DNA of 64,000 nucleotides, taken from Chaenocephalus aceratus. Lineage: Eukaryota; Chordata; Actinopteri; Perciformes; Channichthyidae. Below are positions 1 to 11,068 of the stretch, in pieces. Position numbers and translations under genes: made by a program. Positions within the stretch are counted from its first letter, which is position 1, and every line of letters starts with the position of its first letter. The DNA lies in assembly GCA_023974075.1 (NCBI GenBank), contig CM043793.1, positions 1,635,001 through 1,699,000 on the forward strand, given 5' to 3'. Below the pieces are notes generated by a model that did not search any database, had not been told where the DNA came from, and was given only the letters and a program-made list of their open reading frames with translations.

Positions 1-2320
1 AACATCTTCTGTTGTAACAACAATAACATTATAAATAGTAACATAGCATGGTATTGCACATTTACTGTAGCTTTGAGTGTTACTGGCCTGATATTTTTTT
101 ATTACATGAATGAAGGTGACTGAGGCTTTTTAATATAGACTTTTCAGTGTCCCACATTTTGCACAGAACTGTCCCACATTAGCAAAACAGATTGTCTGAG
201 ACAACTTGGCACTAAGAGTACTAATATGTCTACCATTCTTTTATGAGTTTAATATCTGCATGTTCTCTTTTGGTTTGATTAGGACACATCCTGGGGATTT
301 CAGAATGTTACTGGATTTTGATTTATTGTATCGGCTTCATGTCGCAATAATATTCCCGAAGTCTGAAATGCAAAAAATGTTCCACATTAGGGCAATTCAC
401 CCTACATTTATTCATTTTGTTTATTTTTAACGAAATAAATGTGGTTTAATCCATCATGAAATTAATGTAGGCTATTTACTTAGTACATATCTGACATTAA
501 CGATTAACACACTGTTCATACTGCTTACAGGCTGATATCTAGTGTATTCATACCCCTCACTGTTTATTCATCATTCAATTCATTATATATTTTATTCTGT
601 AGATTGTGTACATTACTTTTCACTTCACTGCTTGTTGCACCTGGTTAGAAGCTAAACTGCATTTCGTTGTGCATTCTTTATGAATGCAAACCGAGTCATT
701 TCGTTTATTTTAACGAAATAAATGTGATTCAATCCACATAATTTACTGTGTTAATTGTTTACTGTACAGTAGTATTGTTTAACGTGAAGGTGCCTGATGT
801 GAACATTTCCAGAATGTATTGTCTTTTAAATGCCTCTGTGATGTGCTGCTACCCATTTCCCCTCGGGGACTAATAAACGAATACTATGACATTAACGATT
901 AAAACACATTTGTGCATTCTTTATGAATGCAAACCGAGTCAAGCCGACTCTAATAAACGAATACTATATATTGAACGTCTATTGAATGGCCTTTGTATGT
1001 ATACAGTACAGTATAGCCCAACCATTTACACCTTCCTTTTTTCCCGTCAAGAGTTTGAATTGGAGAAAGGTAATCGATGGTGCTTTTATAGCCTATCGCA
1101 TAATAACTGTGTGATTTATATTGCTTTTCAAATGCATATAGCCACCACGGTCAATGTTCAGATTTGGGAACCGATTGGAAACATAGGACTCAATATTTTG
1201 CTTCACATTGAGGGGAAGAGGCATTTTCCCATTGGTCCCAGTCCAGTTGGTTATTTTCACCATTCTCCCATATGTTACAAATGGCGTTATGGCCATGAAC
1301 ATATTAGCAGCATAGATCTCAGGGCGATGCTGTCCCTAAAAAAAGTTCCAACCCCCCCATGTTTCCTATGTATGTTGGGGACCCCTTTGTTTAAAACTAA
1401 TTGGCCATCGGAATGTGTGGAGTCACATTTCCACAGCTCTCCCCCCCCCACCCTCCTGTGATCCCCCGCACACAGAGAGAGACAGGTAGATCGATTTTCT
1501 GTTGATATTGCAAGTTAGAAACGTAAATGCATTTTGACAGACACTTGGGGGAAATATGCTACATTTTGAATGTCCGATAGTCCACCATTTCCACCGGAAA
1601 TATCAAACATTTAATAAAAGTGAAAAACAATGAACAAGACTTAACGTATTCATCATAATTAATTATATGTATTTCGTTTTTGATGTAGGTGATCTTCTAC
1701 TATGAACATTTTGGACCCAAAATCACAACAAAAAACATTAAAAACAGATTTTTGAAAATGATTTTATTTTTCATAACACAAACATACACAACGAAACCAT
1801 TTAAAAGCTGGAAATATATACATGGATGTGGACTATGATAATGTGGAAAGTTTGATGAGGTAGCATGGGATTTCATTTGATAAGGCAAAAGTATTTATAT
1901 AAAATATAATACAAAATATATATATACACATTATGTACAAAAAATCAGTTTTTTCTGTCTTTATCTGTGCCACGCTTCAAAGCGGTTTCTGTCAACTACG
2001 ACACAGAGGGCAAACATCAACAGATTCCTCCTCCTCCATGTCAAAAAACAAGCTTAAAGCTTGACTCACGTCAGAGTTCTCTTCATCATAGTTGAGTCTT
2101 CAAAACTCTAAATCTATGAAACTATATCTAAATTCTCAATGTTGTCTGTCACTTTACTTCAATCGCAGTCTCCCGCAGCCTCTCTTCGTCTCCCGCAGCC
2201 TGTCTTCGTATATCTTCGTCTCTCTCCATTTCCCGCCATCTCTCTTCGGTTCCCGCCGTCCCCCTTCGTCTCGTTTCGTATCACTCCGTTTTACCTGATT
2301 ACCTCCACCCCCTCCCTGGT
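1..2320. other. AT-rich region without a recognisable gene
   Basis: I see no protein with recognisable motifs here. Short dispersed repeats are visible. A motif reading TTAACGAAATAAATGTG occurs near 429 and 711, a stretch containing GCATTCTTTATGAATGCAAA occurs near 671 and 914, and TAATAAACGAATACTAT occurs near 871 and 951. This suggests an old repeat that was partly duplicated. The part from 2160 to 2290 is a CT-rich imperfect repeat of TCTCCCGCAGCC-like units. The open frames are short and low in complexity, so I do not annotate them as genes. Confidence 0.5.
849..882 (+). repeat. LINE/SINE-like 3' tail fragment
   Basis: The sequence CCCATTTCCCCTCGGGGACTAATAAACG resembles the conserved 3' end found on many fish non-LTR elements (a TTTCCCC-xx-GGGG hairpin followed by A/T-rich AATAAA). 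No body of a LINE is visible upstream, so this is at best a short tail. Family assignment is from memory. Confidence 0.35.
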
Positions 2321-3190
2321 AAATACATCCTGTTGAGCAGAATCTACAGTTTCCAGTATTTTTCCGTTTCGTTTAAAATGATTAAAATTCGGCGAAGATA
2401 TTAAAATATGTGCTTCCATTATTCATACTTTTGAAATGTATTAACTTTATATCATCGTATGTCCGTGTTTATTGAGTATTTTTGCATGAAACAAAGGACT
2501 GGCATATAGTTTCAACCCGTACTTTCGACAGAAATACACATTATACATCCTGTGAGCAGGAATCTACAGTTTCCATTATTTCCGTTTCGTTATTAAAATG
2601 ATAAAAATTCGGCGAAGATATTAAAATATGTGCTTCCATTATTCATACTTTTGAAATGTATTAACTTTATATCATCGTATGTCCGTGTTTATTGGGTATT
2701 TTTGCATGAAACAAAGACTGGCATACAGTTTCAAGCCAGATTACTTTCGACAGAAATACACATATACATCCTGTTGAGCAGGCATCTACAGTTTCCAGTA
2801 TTTTCCGTTTCGTAAAATGATAAAATTCGGCGAAGATATTAAAATATGTGCTTCCATTATTCATACTTTTGAAATGTATTAACTTTATATCATCGTATGT
2901 CCGTGTTTATTGGGTATTTTTGCATGAAACAAAGACTGGCATATAGTTTCAAGCCAGTACTTTCGACAGAAATACACATATACATCCTGTTGAGCAGGAT
3001 CTACAGTTTCCAGTATTTTCCGTTTCGTAAAATGATAAAATACGGCGAAGATATTAAATATGTGCTTCCATTATTCATACTTTTGAAATGTATTAACTTT
3101 ATATCATCGTATCTCCGTGTTTACTGGGTCTTTTTGCATGAAACAAAGACTGGGATATAGTTTCAAGCCAGTACTTTCGACAGATATACA
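2321..3190. repeat. Tandem repeat, four units of about 216-221 bp
   Basis: The motif TACATCCTGTTGAGCAGG recurs with small changes at about 2325, 2544, 2765 and 2981. Each time it is followed by the same ~200 bp, which includes TTCGGCGAAGATATTAAA, CTTTATATCATCGTATGTCC and TTGCATGAAACAAAGACTGG. The units differ by small indels and a few substitutions. The open frames inside are by-products of the repeat. I see no LINE or transposon motif in the unit, so it may be a short satellite array. Confidence 0.85.
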
Positions 3191-3529
3191 CACGGCAATG
3201 TTGTCCGGACTGTTGTTTTTATGCGGCACCGGCTTGAACAGGTCATGTGATCTGATCACGCCGGCGTGACGTTCGACTCCAAAGGGTTAATATTAAATAC
3301 ATATAAGTATTTTTACAACTTGTATTTAGAAATACTCTGTTGTAATTATTGATGCATACATGTGTTCATCCATTCAATGTGGCATCTGCTATAATGGGGT
3401 TAATGTATGATATTACTTAATAATACAATACATTATAATATGATATGATAATTACATTTTAGTTTTATTCATTTCTTATTTCATAGTTTCTCATTATTAT
3501 TATTTTTATCGCTCATCTTATTTTTCACC

Positions 3530-3597
3530 CTGTTGCTGTTTGAACTACTGAATTTCCCCACGGGATTAATAAAGGTCCATCTTATCTTATCTTAATG
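3530..3597 (+). repeat. 3' tail of a LINE/SINE with TCTTA repeats
   Basis: TGAATTTCCCCACGGGATTA followed by ATAAAGG and a run of TCTTA units is the typical terminal hairpin and microsatellite tail of a fish non-LTR element. The coding part is absent (5' truncated). The exact family is uncertain. Confidence 0.5.
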
Positions 3598-5038
3598 TAT
3601 AAGTTGATTTACTTCAATCTACTGTACAATATTACAATAAATATACTGCATAAAGCAAACTATATACTTTATTTGATCTAAAATATTGATGTTTCTACAA
3701 CACCCATTGTGTATTTTGTGAATGAAGCGCTATCTCATGGTTAAATCCTGTAATTGAACAAATGGGGAAATTGGGCAACGCCCTCTAGCAATTTGGCAAC
3801 ACCCCCAGCCACTGGCATCCGCTGGGCTTTTGACTGGGACACACCCATTTGAGTCTGATCTGGAGTGCTACATCTGTATACTAACAAAGGACTGGCTTAT
3901 CTAAAGCCAGTTGAGTAGCACTTGAAATGTTTTAGCTCTTTGAATCCTGATGTACCTGATTCTGTTTTCTTCAAGTGTATCTTCCTGGTCGAATGCAATT
4001 GTTAGAGCCAGTATTTTGATTTAATAAGAAAGGCCACCTAATTGTGACGTCTGTAGTCAACGCACTATAAAGGACTACAATTCCCACGACGCCTGTGCTC
4101 AAGCCACAGTGAAGGGCAACCTGTTGAGAGACGCCGTCGAGGAATAGTTTTTAACCGTACTCATACTCGTACCGTACACGTACATACAAACCGTACAAGT
4201 ACCCTTTCAATTGTGAAGTTATAAGCATTATCAAGAAAGAAAGAATACCTAAGTGTGTGTTGTTTATTTGAGATTTGCCTATTTCTTTTGAATATTGTAA
4301 AGGCCTATTTTTCTTTGTTGCATGTGAAGTGTTTTTTTTATTTTGAGCAAACACATCGCAACATCTTCTAAACCATCTGTGAGTAATTTAACCCTCTATG
4401 GTACGCACTATGATGCCATTTGGGGGGAAACAAATGGGAGTGTTTTTTTGTCATATAATAGACCAAATAAACATAATCTAAAGACATTTTAAATAATTAT
4501 TTGGGGGTACTTTTTGGGTTACGTTGCCTTGAGGCAACACTGTACCATAATGGTAAGTTATGAAAAAAGAGAGTTATTGTTTCAAATTTAAACAAAATGT
4601 ATTTAAAAACACATGGAAAATACTAAATAGCCTCAACAGGTTAAATTGCATGCCAATTCAAATGTGAAAATCTTTTTTTTTTATTTGAACAAGATGACAT
4701 GTCTGAATGTTGCCTGCAGGCACATTGTACCATTGTGAAACAACCTTTAGGAATAAATACGCGAAGAGCCTAGGCATCGTTCATCAAACTTTATTGAGCC
4801 ATTTGACAAAATACACTCACTGCTTATGGAAGTTCATGAAGCAGTTATTGTCAGCAGTGAAGCACAGGTACGTGACACACTTTGATCACTGCACTCTCAC
4901 CCTTACAGCCAGGGTATTTTCACCGGCCCTTTTTCTCCACCCACAGGCCAATGGTCAGTGTGGTCTTGATGCACATGTGTTGATGGAACTGATGAGGAAG
5001 AACCTCTGTGCTTCTTCTCAGCCAGGTCTCTGTCAACA

Positions 5039-5533
5039 TTATGAGATGTTCTTCAAGACTTTCCTCTCGTTGCAAAGACAACTTGCAACTTCAGCTTTGA
5101 ATTTCAGCAGGCTGTACACTTCTTTCTTGGGGATGCCACAGTCCTTGCAGTCCCTGCGGTACAAGAGCCACACATCCACTAGAGTGAAATCCATCATGTG
5201 CAACACGATCTTGTGATGCCACTTCCTTGACCTGATCTTTGTTCTGTAGAGAGCAATCAGCGAGTCTAGAAGATCCACTCCTCCCATACTTTTATTGTAT
5301 GCATGCACGACACTTGGGCAGGTAACCTGCAATGTTTCTTTCTTTTTCTTATCCCATCTTTGCACAGATTGTTGGGTTGGCTTTAACATCAAATGTATCT
5401 TGGTTAAATTGTAGAGATCTATGATGAATGGTATGCTTTTGAACAGTTTATACCTAAACACACAATACCCCAATATCATGGTGAATCCATAATGGTACGG
5501 TGTTGCCTCAAGGCAACATTTACAATTGACCAT
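5039..5533 (-). pseudogene. piggyBac transposase C-terminal fragment
   Basis: The minus-strand frame encodes part of a piggyBac transposase (DDE_Tnp_1_7 family, as in PGBD proteins). The diagnostic stretch begins CPSVVHAYNKSMGGVDLLDS, continues with LYRTKIRSRKWHHKIVLHMM, and has the WLLYRRDC motif typical of the C-terminal part of the catalytic domain. The NxxMGGVDxxD segment contains the last conserved aspartate of the family. Only about 130 residues of a protein usually near 550-600 residues remain. The N-terminal part, the first catalytic aspartates and the C-terminal cysteine-rich finger are missing. The first ~30 residues come from non-coding subterminal repeat sequence, so the ATG is not the original start. 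It is inactive. Confidence 0.85.
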
Positions 5534-6045
5534 AATGGTACGATGTTGCCTCCAGGCAACATTTGCATTTTAACAAGTTTCCATTACCTAATTAGCTAAT
5601 TAAGTATATTAAACTATTAGAAAAGAAGGTTTACTCACCTATTATTGTGAATACATTTTTTTCCAAACAAGAAATGTGCAGCAAATGACGTTTTTAGACA
5701 CATTTCTTGGAGAGAAATGGCTGAGCTGCTCCTTGTGGGAAAGGCGACAAACAGGGTCTTCAAATTGGCCACCAGAGAGTCATGGGACACATTCAAACAC
5801 TACTATTGGTTCCTTAGGGTCCTGCCTCATTTTTAAAGTATTGCATCATAATTTGAGATGTATTGTGTGAATATAAAAGGCAAAAAATGGGTATGTTGCC
5901 TGGAGGCAACATCATACCATAGAGCAGGGGTGGCCAACCCGCGGCTCTCGAGCCGCATGCGGCTCTTTGCCTTGTTTCATGCGGCTCTTCAGTTCATATC
6001 GAATTGTATATGTGTGAGTTTGGGGGAGAGACACTGACTCCTGAC

Positions 6046-6687
6046 TAGTGTTGCACGGTGTAACGATACTTGAATTGTACCGCGATACCCTGCCGTTAAA
6101 AACGTTACGATTCCTCTGTTTCATTAGTATCGGTACTTTAAGAATGACGGGGGAAAGTACTCCGGTGAGAAAGCGCCGTTTTAATAAGAGCCGTGTGTGT
6201 TCAGCGCTCTGCTTCCACTCCCTGCACTGCAGCCGTGCCTGCAGTCCCTCCCTCTCAAGCACGATCTAAGTCCCTCCCCTCTCTCGTGCACGCGCTAGCT
6301 GCCAGAGCATGTGAGAAAACGAGAAGCATGGCTGAAAGTGGGAGTGCAACTGCCGCTGCGCCTCAGCTTGTTGACAAAAAAGACGCCAGAAGCGAAATGT
6401 GGAAGTATTTTAGCGATATCTCTGACAGTGAGGGCAAGCCTACGGACACCACGAGGCCTATCTGTAAGAAATTAATTAATTAATTAATTAATTTGATTTA
6501 ATACGAATTATTGTAATTTATTTTATTTATTGTTCTCATTGTTTAAATGTTTGTGTTATGGTTCTGATGTGAAATAAAGCACAATAATTACATTTAAGAC
6601 TGGTTCCCTTTTTTTTTTTTAAAAGGATCGAAAAATAATCGGAATCGCAATTCTTGACTTGGTGTCGGTATCGTGACAACACTAGCT
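6046..6687 (+). mobile_element. Deleted hAT element nested in the 5925-7776 element
   Basis: The left end TAGTGTTGCACGGTGTAACG and the right end CGGTATCGTGACAACACTAGCT form imperfect inverted repeats. The flanks share ACTCCTGAC (6037-6045 and 6688-6696), consistent with an 8-bp duplication plus one chance match. Inside is the start of a BED-finger transposase frame, followed by AT-rich DNA and a poly-T run. The catalytic region has been deleted. Confidence 0.75.
6328..6483 (+). pseudogene. BED zinc-finger start of a hAT transposase, truncated
   Basis: From the ATG at 6328 the frame reads MAESGSATAAAPQLVDKKDA and then SEMWKYFSDISDSEGKPTDT. This resembles the beginning of ZBED1-like hAT transposases, where a BED finger starts with a S-x-W-x-Y-F motif and leads to the first zinc-binding cysteines. 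Only one cysteine follows (RPICKK) before the frame ends in TTAA repeats at 6483, so the finger is incomplete. It is the 5' remnant of the transposase of the element at 6046-6687. Assignment rests on the motif alone. Confidence 0.6.
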
Positions 6688-6998
6688 ACTCCTGACAGTT
6701 AAACCTGATATTTAGTAGGTCTGTTAAGTATTGAATGCTGATAATTCTGACGTAATTTGGCCGGTCAAAGTTGTTTGGGCTCGGATAAAATCGCTCCGTT
6801 ACTTTCGTCCCGTGTTACTTTCGTCCCGGCTCTCCCTACGTGTGTATGTGTGGTGTCAGGTGTCAGTATGAGAGGATGATAGCGTGTCTAATTTTGATGT
6901 GGCCCAATAGATAAGAGCCAATCACAATAATACCTGTGTGATGCAGTGAACCAATCACCTTTGAGGGGGGGAAAACCTATCGTTGATTAAACACTATC

Positions 6999-7548
6999 CA
7001 GTGTTTCCCCTACCATTGTCTTGGAGGGGCGCTGCGCCCCGCCAACGGAGCCCCGCGCCCCCCCTGAAATTCAAGGTGTTATATAATTAAAAAAAAATAT
7101 ATTATATATTCCACCAAATTGCAAATAATCTATAACTACTGTCACTTTTCACATTGAACATGTGCTCTTTTATTAAATAAACTAAACACTTTCATCTTAA
7201 GTTGTGAGTTTAGTGTTTTTGACCCTAACGGCCCGTCCACACAGCTGACGCTTGCCGGCGGGCGTGTCTGAAACTCGACCAACAACCAATCACATGAATC
7301 TCCCACCCCTGACACACAAGCAGCGGTTTGATTGGCTAGAGCTTGTACTGGCATATGATTCGATTGGCTGACGCCTCTACCGAGGCGTCAAAAGTTGAAC
7401 ATTGCTCAACTTTTGCAGCGAGCCACGCCAGCTACGCTCCACGTCGCTTCCCACGATGCATTTCGGCTAAAAGTGACGTCACCCCATTCAAAGTGAATGG
7501 GGAAGCGTCAACGCATGCCGCTGTGTGGACGGGCCGTAAGAAACACTG
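6999..7548. mobile_element. hAT-like short element (CAGTGTTTC ends)
   Basis: The left end reads CAGTGTTTCCCCTACCATTG and runs into a GCGCTGCGCCCCGCC-rich part seen in many fish hAT relics. The right end reads GAAACACTG at 7540-7548. The 9-bp ends are inverted matches. I could not find a matching 8-bp duplication in the flanks (ACACTATC versus ATGCATTA), so the boundary is less certain. It hosts the MITE at 7229-7536. Confidence 0.5.
7229..7536. mobile_element. MITE with TAA duplication (PIF/Harbinger-like)
   Basis: A 308-bp element bounded by inverted repeats CGGCCCGTCCACACAG (7229) and CTGTGTGGACGGGCCG (ending 7536), flanked on both sides by TAA (7226-7228 and 7537-7539). Three-base TWA duplications are typical of PIF/Harbinger, which is why I suggest that superfamily. 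There is no coding sequence. Confidence 0.75.
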
Positions 7549-7867
7549 ATGCATTAATCAATAACAATAATCCACAACAGCTCCTCTCTCTGCTCCAGAG
7601 GATTTAAAATATATATCCCAATGCCACAAAAATGCATCAGTGACGTGGTTGAAATCTTGTCTCCAGAAAACAAAACAATGAAACAACCGGTATCAGTGAC
7701 TGTGTGCTTGATGTGGCTCTTTGCAGTAACAGAGAAAAAATGTGGCTCTTAACCTCTGACTGGTTGGCCACCCCTGCCATAGAGGGAAAGAAACAAGTTA
7801 GAACTGTCTGTTTAAGGCGTCTAGTGGCTCGATGGAAAGACAAGGAAGGAAGCCACGACAGCACTTA

Positions 7868-7920
7868 TTGTAAGTCGCTTTGGATAAAAGCGTAGCTAAA
7901 TGCAATGTAATGTAATGTAA
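7868..7920 (+). repeat. Conserved SINE/LINE 3' tail
   Basis: TGTAAGTCGCTTTGGATAAA followed by AGCGTAGCTAAATGCAATG and repeated TAATG is the well-known 3' end shared by many fish SINEs and their partner L2-type LINEs. No recognisable SINE head is seen upstream. Confidence 0.65.
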
Positions 7921-8963
7921 TTATGTTTATCTCCACTCTCTTCCACACTGGACCTTTATCTGACAAAAACTAGAACTGAAACTGAAACTAAGACAAACTT
8001 TTTGAACTAGAGCAGCTTTGTAAGGCTAGGCTAAATGCTAACAATGTCAACATGCAAAAGACAAAGCTTCATGAACTCTGGGTAATCTCTGGCATATAGA
8101 ATGAGACAGTTATGGAGAGCAACAGATAGTTTCTACTTTTTTGCTGAGTTTGAATCGTTGTGCCTTTCATTTTAAATGCATCTAATAGGAGAGAGTGGGA
8201 TAGGATGGGCCAGTGGGTAAGTTGACCCATCCCCCTTATCTAGGGAACTGTGCACATTTGATGTCATGTGACCAAGCACTCATCATTGATATTTGGCTGT
8301 GATGGAGAGAAGCACATTGTACAGTGGTAAATGTATTTTATCATAATAAACCATGTGTTGCTTGTCAAAGTACATTTTGAAGATGTCAGGTATAATTACG
8401 GCAAATGTATCCAGGTCTGAAATATGTATCATACATGTTGGTTATTTAGTAAGGTGTAAAGCCTTGTGAATCATTTAGCTAAAGATTAGCTGTGGCTGTG
8501 GGGTAAAGTGAGCCAGTGGTTCAACTTAACCCCCCATGAGGCACTGAGGTTGAAGTTAAGTCTCTGTGGTATATAATGGTATTTCAGTGTAGTTTTAGAA
8601 CTGATCTGTTTTAAACATGTAGAAAGAACAACAATCCTGTACCAAACAGCTAGAGAGCAGGTAGGGGGTGCAAGAGATCACATGATTCAGTAGGTCAGCT
8701 AAGGTTAACTGGTGTAGCTACAGTATATACAGTATCTTGATAGAAAGAATTATATTAGTTTAGGTTCAATCATTTTAAACCTTGCCAAGGCAAGTTTTAT
8801 ATAGTACCTTTCAATACAAGGCAATTCAAAGTGCTTTATAAAAATGAAAGACAATAAGAAAATGGCATTTAAAAACAGTTATAAAAAGAAAAGATAATAA
8901 AATAAACATTAAAAGAAAAAATACATGAATAAAAGTTACACTGCAGTTTAAGATGTGAATAGT

Positions 8964-9300
8964 TCAATTAAAAGCAGCGGCAAAAAGAAAAGTCTTCTTG
9001 CTGGATTTAAAAGTAGTAAGAGTTGCAGCCGACCTGCAGGTTTCTGGGAGTTTGTTCCAGATATTTGGAGCATAATAACTGAACGCTGCTTTACCATGTT
9101 TAGTTCTGACTCTGGGGACAGAAAGCTGACCAGTCCCTGAAGACCTGAGAGATCTGGATGGTTCATAATTTAGCAGGAGGTCAGAAATGTATTTTGGGCC
9201 TAAACCATTCAAAGCTTTATAAACCAGCAACAATATTTCAAATCAATTATTTGACACACAGGAAGCCAGTGTAAAGACTTCCGAACAGGAGTGATGTGAT
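8964..9300 (-). pseudogene. LINE-A ORF2, C-terminal tail only
   Basis: The minus-strand frame ends with a tail found at the C-terminus of L2/CR1-type fish LINE proteins: LLVYKALNGLGPKYISDLLL, then YEPSRSLRSSGTGQLSVPRV, then PNIWNKLPETCR and FKSSKKTFLF. Just upstream in the same strand the DNA encodes the usual HSCSEVFTLASC-type tryptophan-rich hinge in another frame. No endonuclease or RT motif (such as YADD) belongs to this copy, so it is the last ~100 residues of a protein normally near 900-1000 residues. It is inactive. Confidence 0.8.
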
Positions 9301-9321
9301 CCATACAGGGTCCCTGTATGG

Positions 9322-9890
9322 AAAACCACATTTTGGTTTGGATGATTGTGGTAGGCATGGTGATAAAGACAGGGGAGACGGTGCACATCTCTGCTTTGGT
9401 GATTGTGGTGGCTGCCGTTGAGGGACAGGGGTCAAGGACTTCCTGCCAAGCCTGTGTAGCTCCTTCATGCGGTCATTGAACTCCAGGAAGGGGGACGAGG
9501 GTGAAAGAGTGAGCGGAGAGCTGGGGGATGAAGGAAGAGTATCCTCAAAGGTGTTGATAGGGGGAGTGAAGGCCGGTGGAGACTCCTCCATTCGTCTCAT
9601 AGGTCTCCCATAATCAAGACATTCCTCAGGCGGGTGCAGTGATACTTCTTCATGGTTTTCTGCGTGATGTGTTGTGTCTTTCTCCTGTTTTGATTCCTCT
9701 AGTTGTTTGTCCTTGGCAGAGGGAACAGATTGATGACGCAGGAAGTTGAATATGTTAAATATAAACAATTTCACTCCTGACTTGTTCAGGCAAACTCCAT
9801 TTGCCTTGAAAAGATGTCTGCGGTCCTAGAAAAAGTTAAAATTGTCAATAAAATGGACAGAATGGTCAGTACAGGCAGTTGAAAGCCAGG
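9322..9890 (-). pseudogene. LINE-A ORF1, C-terminal part
   Basis: Read on the minus strand from 9890, one frame gives WLSTACTDHSVHFIDNFNFF, a stop, then HLFKANGVCLNKSGVKLFIF. This is the continuation of the SGNH esterase fold broken off at 18121: the FIDN-F and DG/NGVHLNxxG-type block that in intact copies carries the catalytic Asp/His region. Here the His position reads Cys (NGVCLN). Downstream is a proline- and serine-rich tail with SSPSSPLTLSPSSPFLEFND and RMKELHRLGRK. The piece is therefore not a host exon. The evidence is the continuity of fold and strand with 18121-18647. Confidence 0.7.
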
Positions 9891-10269
9891 TGTTGTAACG
9901 ACTGAATGAACACAAGTGGAGGACTCAATAGCACGACTCAGAGACAGAGGATGAGGATGCAAAAAGGTCTTTATATCCAAGGTTCGGTACATGGGAGATC
10001 AGTCAATAAGGCTAACAAAACAGACGAGGAGTAGACAGGAACCGGGTCAGGACACGAAACTGGGTCAGGTACACGTGGAATCAGATACTAAGAAAAACAC
10101 TGCTGGAACGCTAGGAATAACTAAGACAAACTGGCACTGAAGGGACTGTGGATGCAGACTAAATAGACAGAGGGAGAGATGATAATGGGGCAAAGGTGAG
10201 GCTAATTAGGGAAGGGAAGCAGGTGGAGTTCAATCAAGGGCAGGAAAGCTGAGACTGAAATGAGAGAAA
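9891..10269 (-). repeat. Gypsy 3' LTR (first part), split by LINE-B
   Basis: Starts TGTTGTAACGACTGAATG and matches 17635-17899 closely from the motif AAGGCTAACAAAACAG (10008) onward. It stops at GAGAGAAA (10269), where LINE-B begins, and continues at 15742 with AAACAACAATGAAAACAGG, exactly as the uninterrupted copy does at 17892-17910. The combined LTR is about 432 bp. Confidence 0.85.
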
Positions 10270-10869
10270 TCAATCAATCAATCAATGTTTATTTATATAG
10301 CCCAATATCACAAATGTTACATTTGTCTCAGTGGTCTTCACAGTGTGTACAGAATATCAGTATGACAATACGACACCCTCTGTCCTTAGACCCTCACATC
10401 GTACAAGGAAAAACTTCCGAAGAAAACCCAGTTTAAAGGGAAAAATGGGAGAAACCTCAGGGAGAGCAACAGAGGAGGGATCCCTCTCCCAGGACGGACA
10501 GACGTGCAATAGATGCCGTGTGTAAATTGAAAAGATAATACATTTGCAACATAGGTAGTCCAAATGTTTGGAAATGCATGTGTGTATAATAGAAAGATGA
10601 ATCCACGAGGATATCCATCCAGGACCGATGATCCAGGACCACAGCCACGACTCAAGATCCAGGGCTCGTGATCCAGGACACAGGACCACAGGATCATCCA
10701 TGACTCCGGATCCCAGCGTATATAGACACCAAAAAGAAAGAAATGTGGGGAAGCTGGGTTAATCGGAACATGAGAATACACAGGTATAGACAGAGAGAAG
10801 GAAGAAGTAAGATGTCCCCCGACAAACTAAGCCTATATCAGCAAAACTAGGGGCTGAATCTAATCAGCC

Positions 10870-11058
10870 CTAACTATAAGCTTTATCAAAAAGGAAGGTC
10901 TTAAGCGCACTCTTAAAAACGGATAGGGTGTCTGCCGCCCGAACACAAACTGGAAGCTGATTCCACAAATGTGGAGCTTGATAAGAAAAGGCTCTGGCTC
11001 CCATTGTACTTTTAGAGATTCTAGGAACAACCAACAACCCTGCATTCTTGGAACGCAA
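10870..11058 (-). pseudogene. LINE-B ORF2, C-terminal tail after the hAT insertion
   Basis: The frame reads LVVPRISKSTMGARAFSYQA and HLWNQLPVCVRAADTLSVFK, then KTFLFDKAYS. This is the end of ORF2, homologous to the LINE-A tail at 8964-9233. The part before the hAT insertion (11650-11837) encodes the preceding hinge. It is separated from the RT by the 574-bp hAT element and by frameshifts. Confidence 0.8.
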
Positions 11059-11068
11059 TGCCCTAGTA

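Larger units (their letters stand above)
5925..7776. mobile_element. Non-autonomous hAT element with 8-bp target duplication
   Basis: The ends are perfect 15-bp inverted repeats, CAGGGGTGGCCAACC at 5925 and GGTTGGCCACCCCTG ending at 7776. The 8-bp sequence CCATAGAG is duplicated at 5917-5924 and 7777-7784. An 8-bp duplication and CAGGGGT-type ends are characteristic of the hAT superfamily. No transposase of its own remains. The interior holds at least three later insertions (6046-6687, 6999-7548 and 7229-7536). It landed within the right terminal repeat of the piggyBac element. Confidence 0.9.
4388..7786. mobile_element. piggyBac-like transposon, split by a hAT insertion
   Basis: The left end is TTAA at 4388-4391 followed by CCCTCTATGGTACGCACTATGATG. 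The right end is CATCATACCATAGAG at 5910-5924, and its last two bases (GG, 7785-7786) lie beyond an 8-bp duplication left by a hAT insertion. Joining the two sides gives CCATAGAGGG, the inverse of the left end CCCTCTATGG. TTAA is the known target of piggyBac, and the element encodes a piggyBac-type transposase fragment on the minus strand. The right-hand TTAA is not preserved (AAAG is found). Five copies of the palindrome GTTGCCTNNAGGCAAC (one imperfect) lie inside. Confidence 0.8.

Noticed and set aside
886..1461. 191-residue plus-strand frame
   Set aside because: No recognisable motif, it overlaps repeated LINE-tail-like DNA, and composition matches non-coding AT-rich sequence.
7226..7548. 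Extending the TAA-flanked MITE to the CAGTGTTTC ends
   Set aside because: The inner CGGCCCGTCC ends have their own TAA duplication, so they mark a separate, later insertion.
9247..9774. Proline/serine-rich frame that looked like a host gene exon
   Set aside because: Upstream on the same strand the DNA codes for the end of an esterase ORF1, and the two pieces join across the Gypsy insertion. It is therefore LINE-A ORF1.
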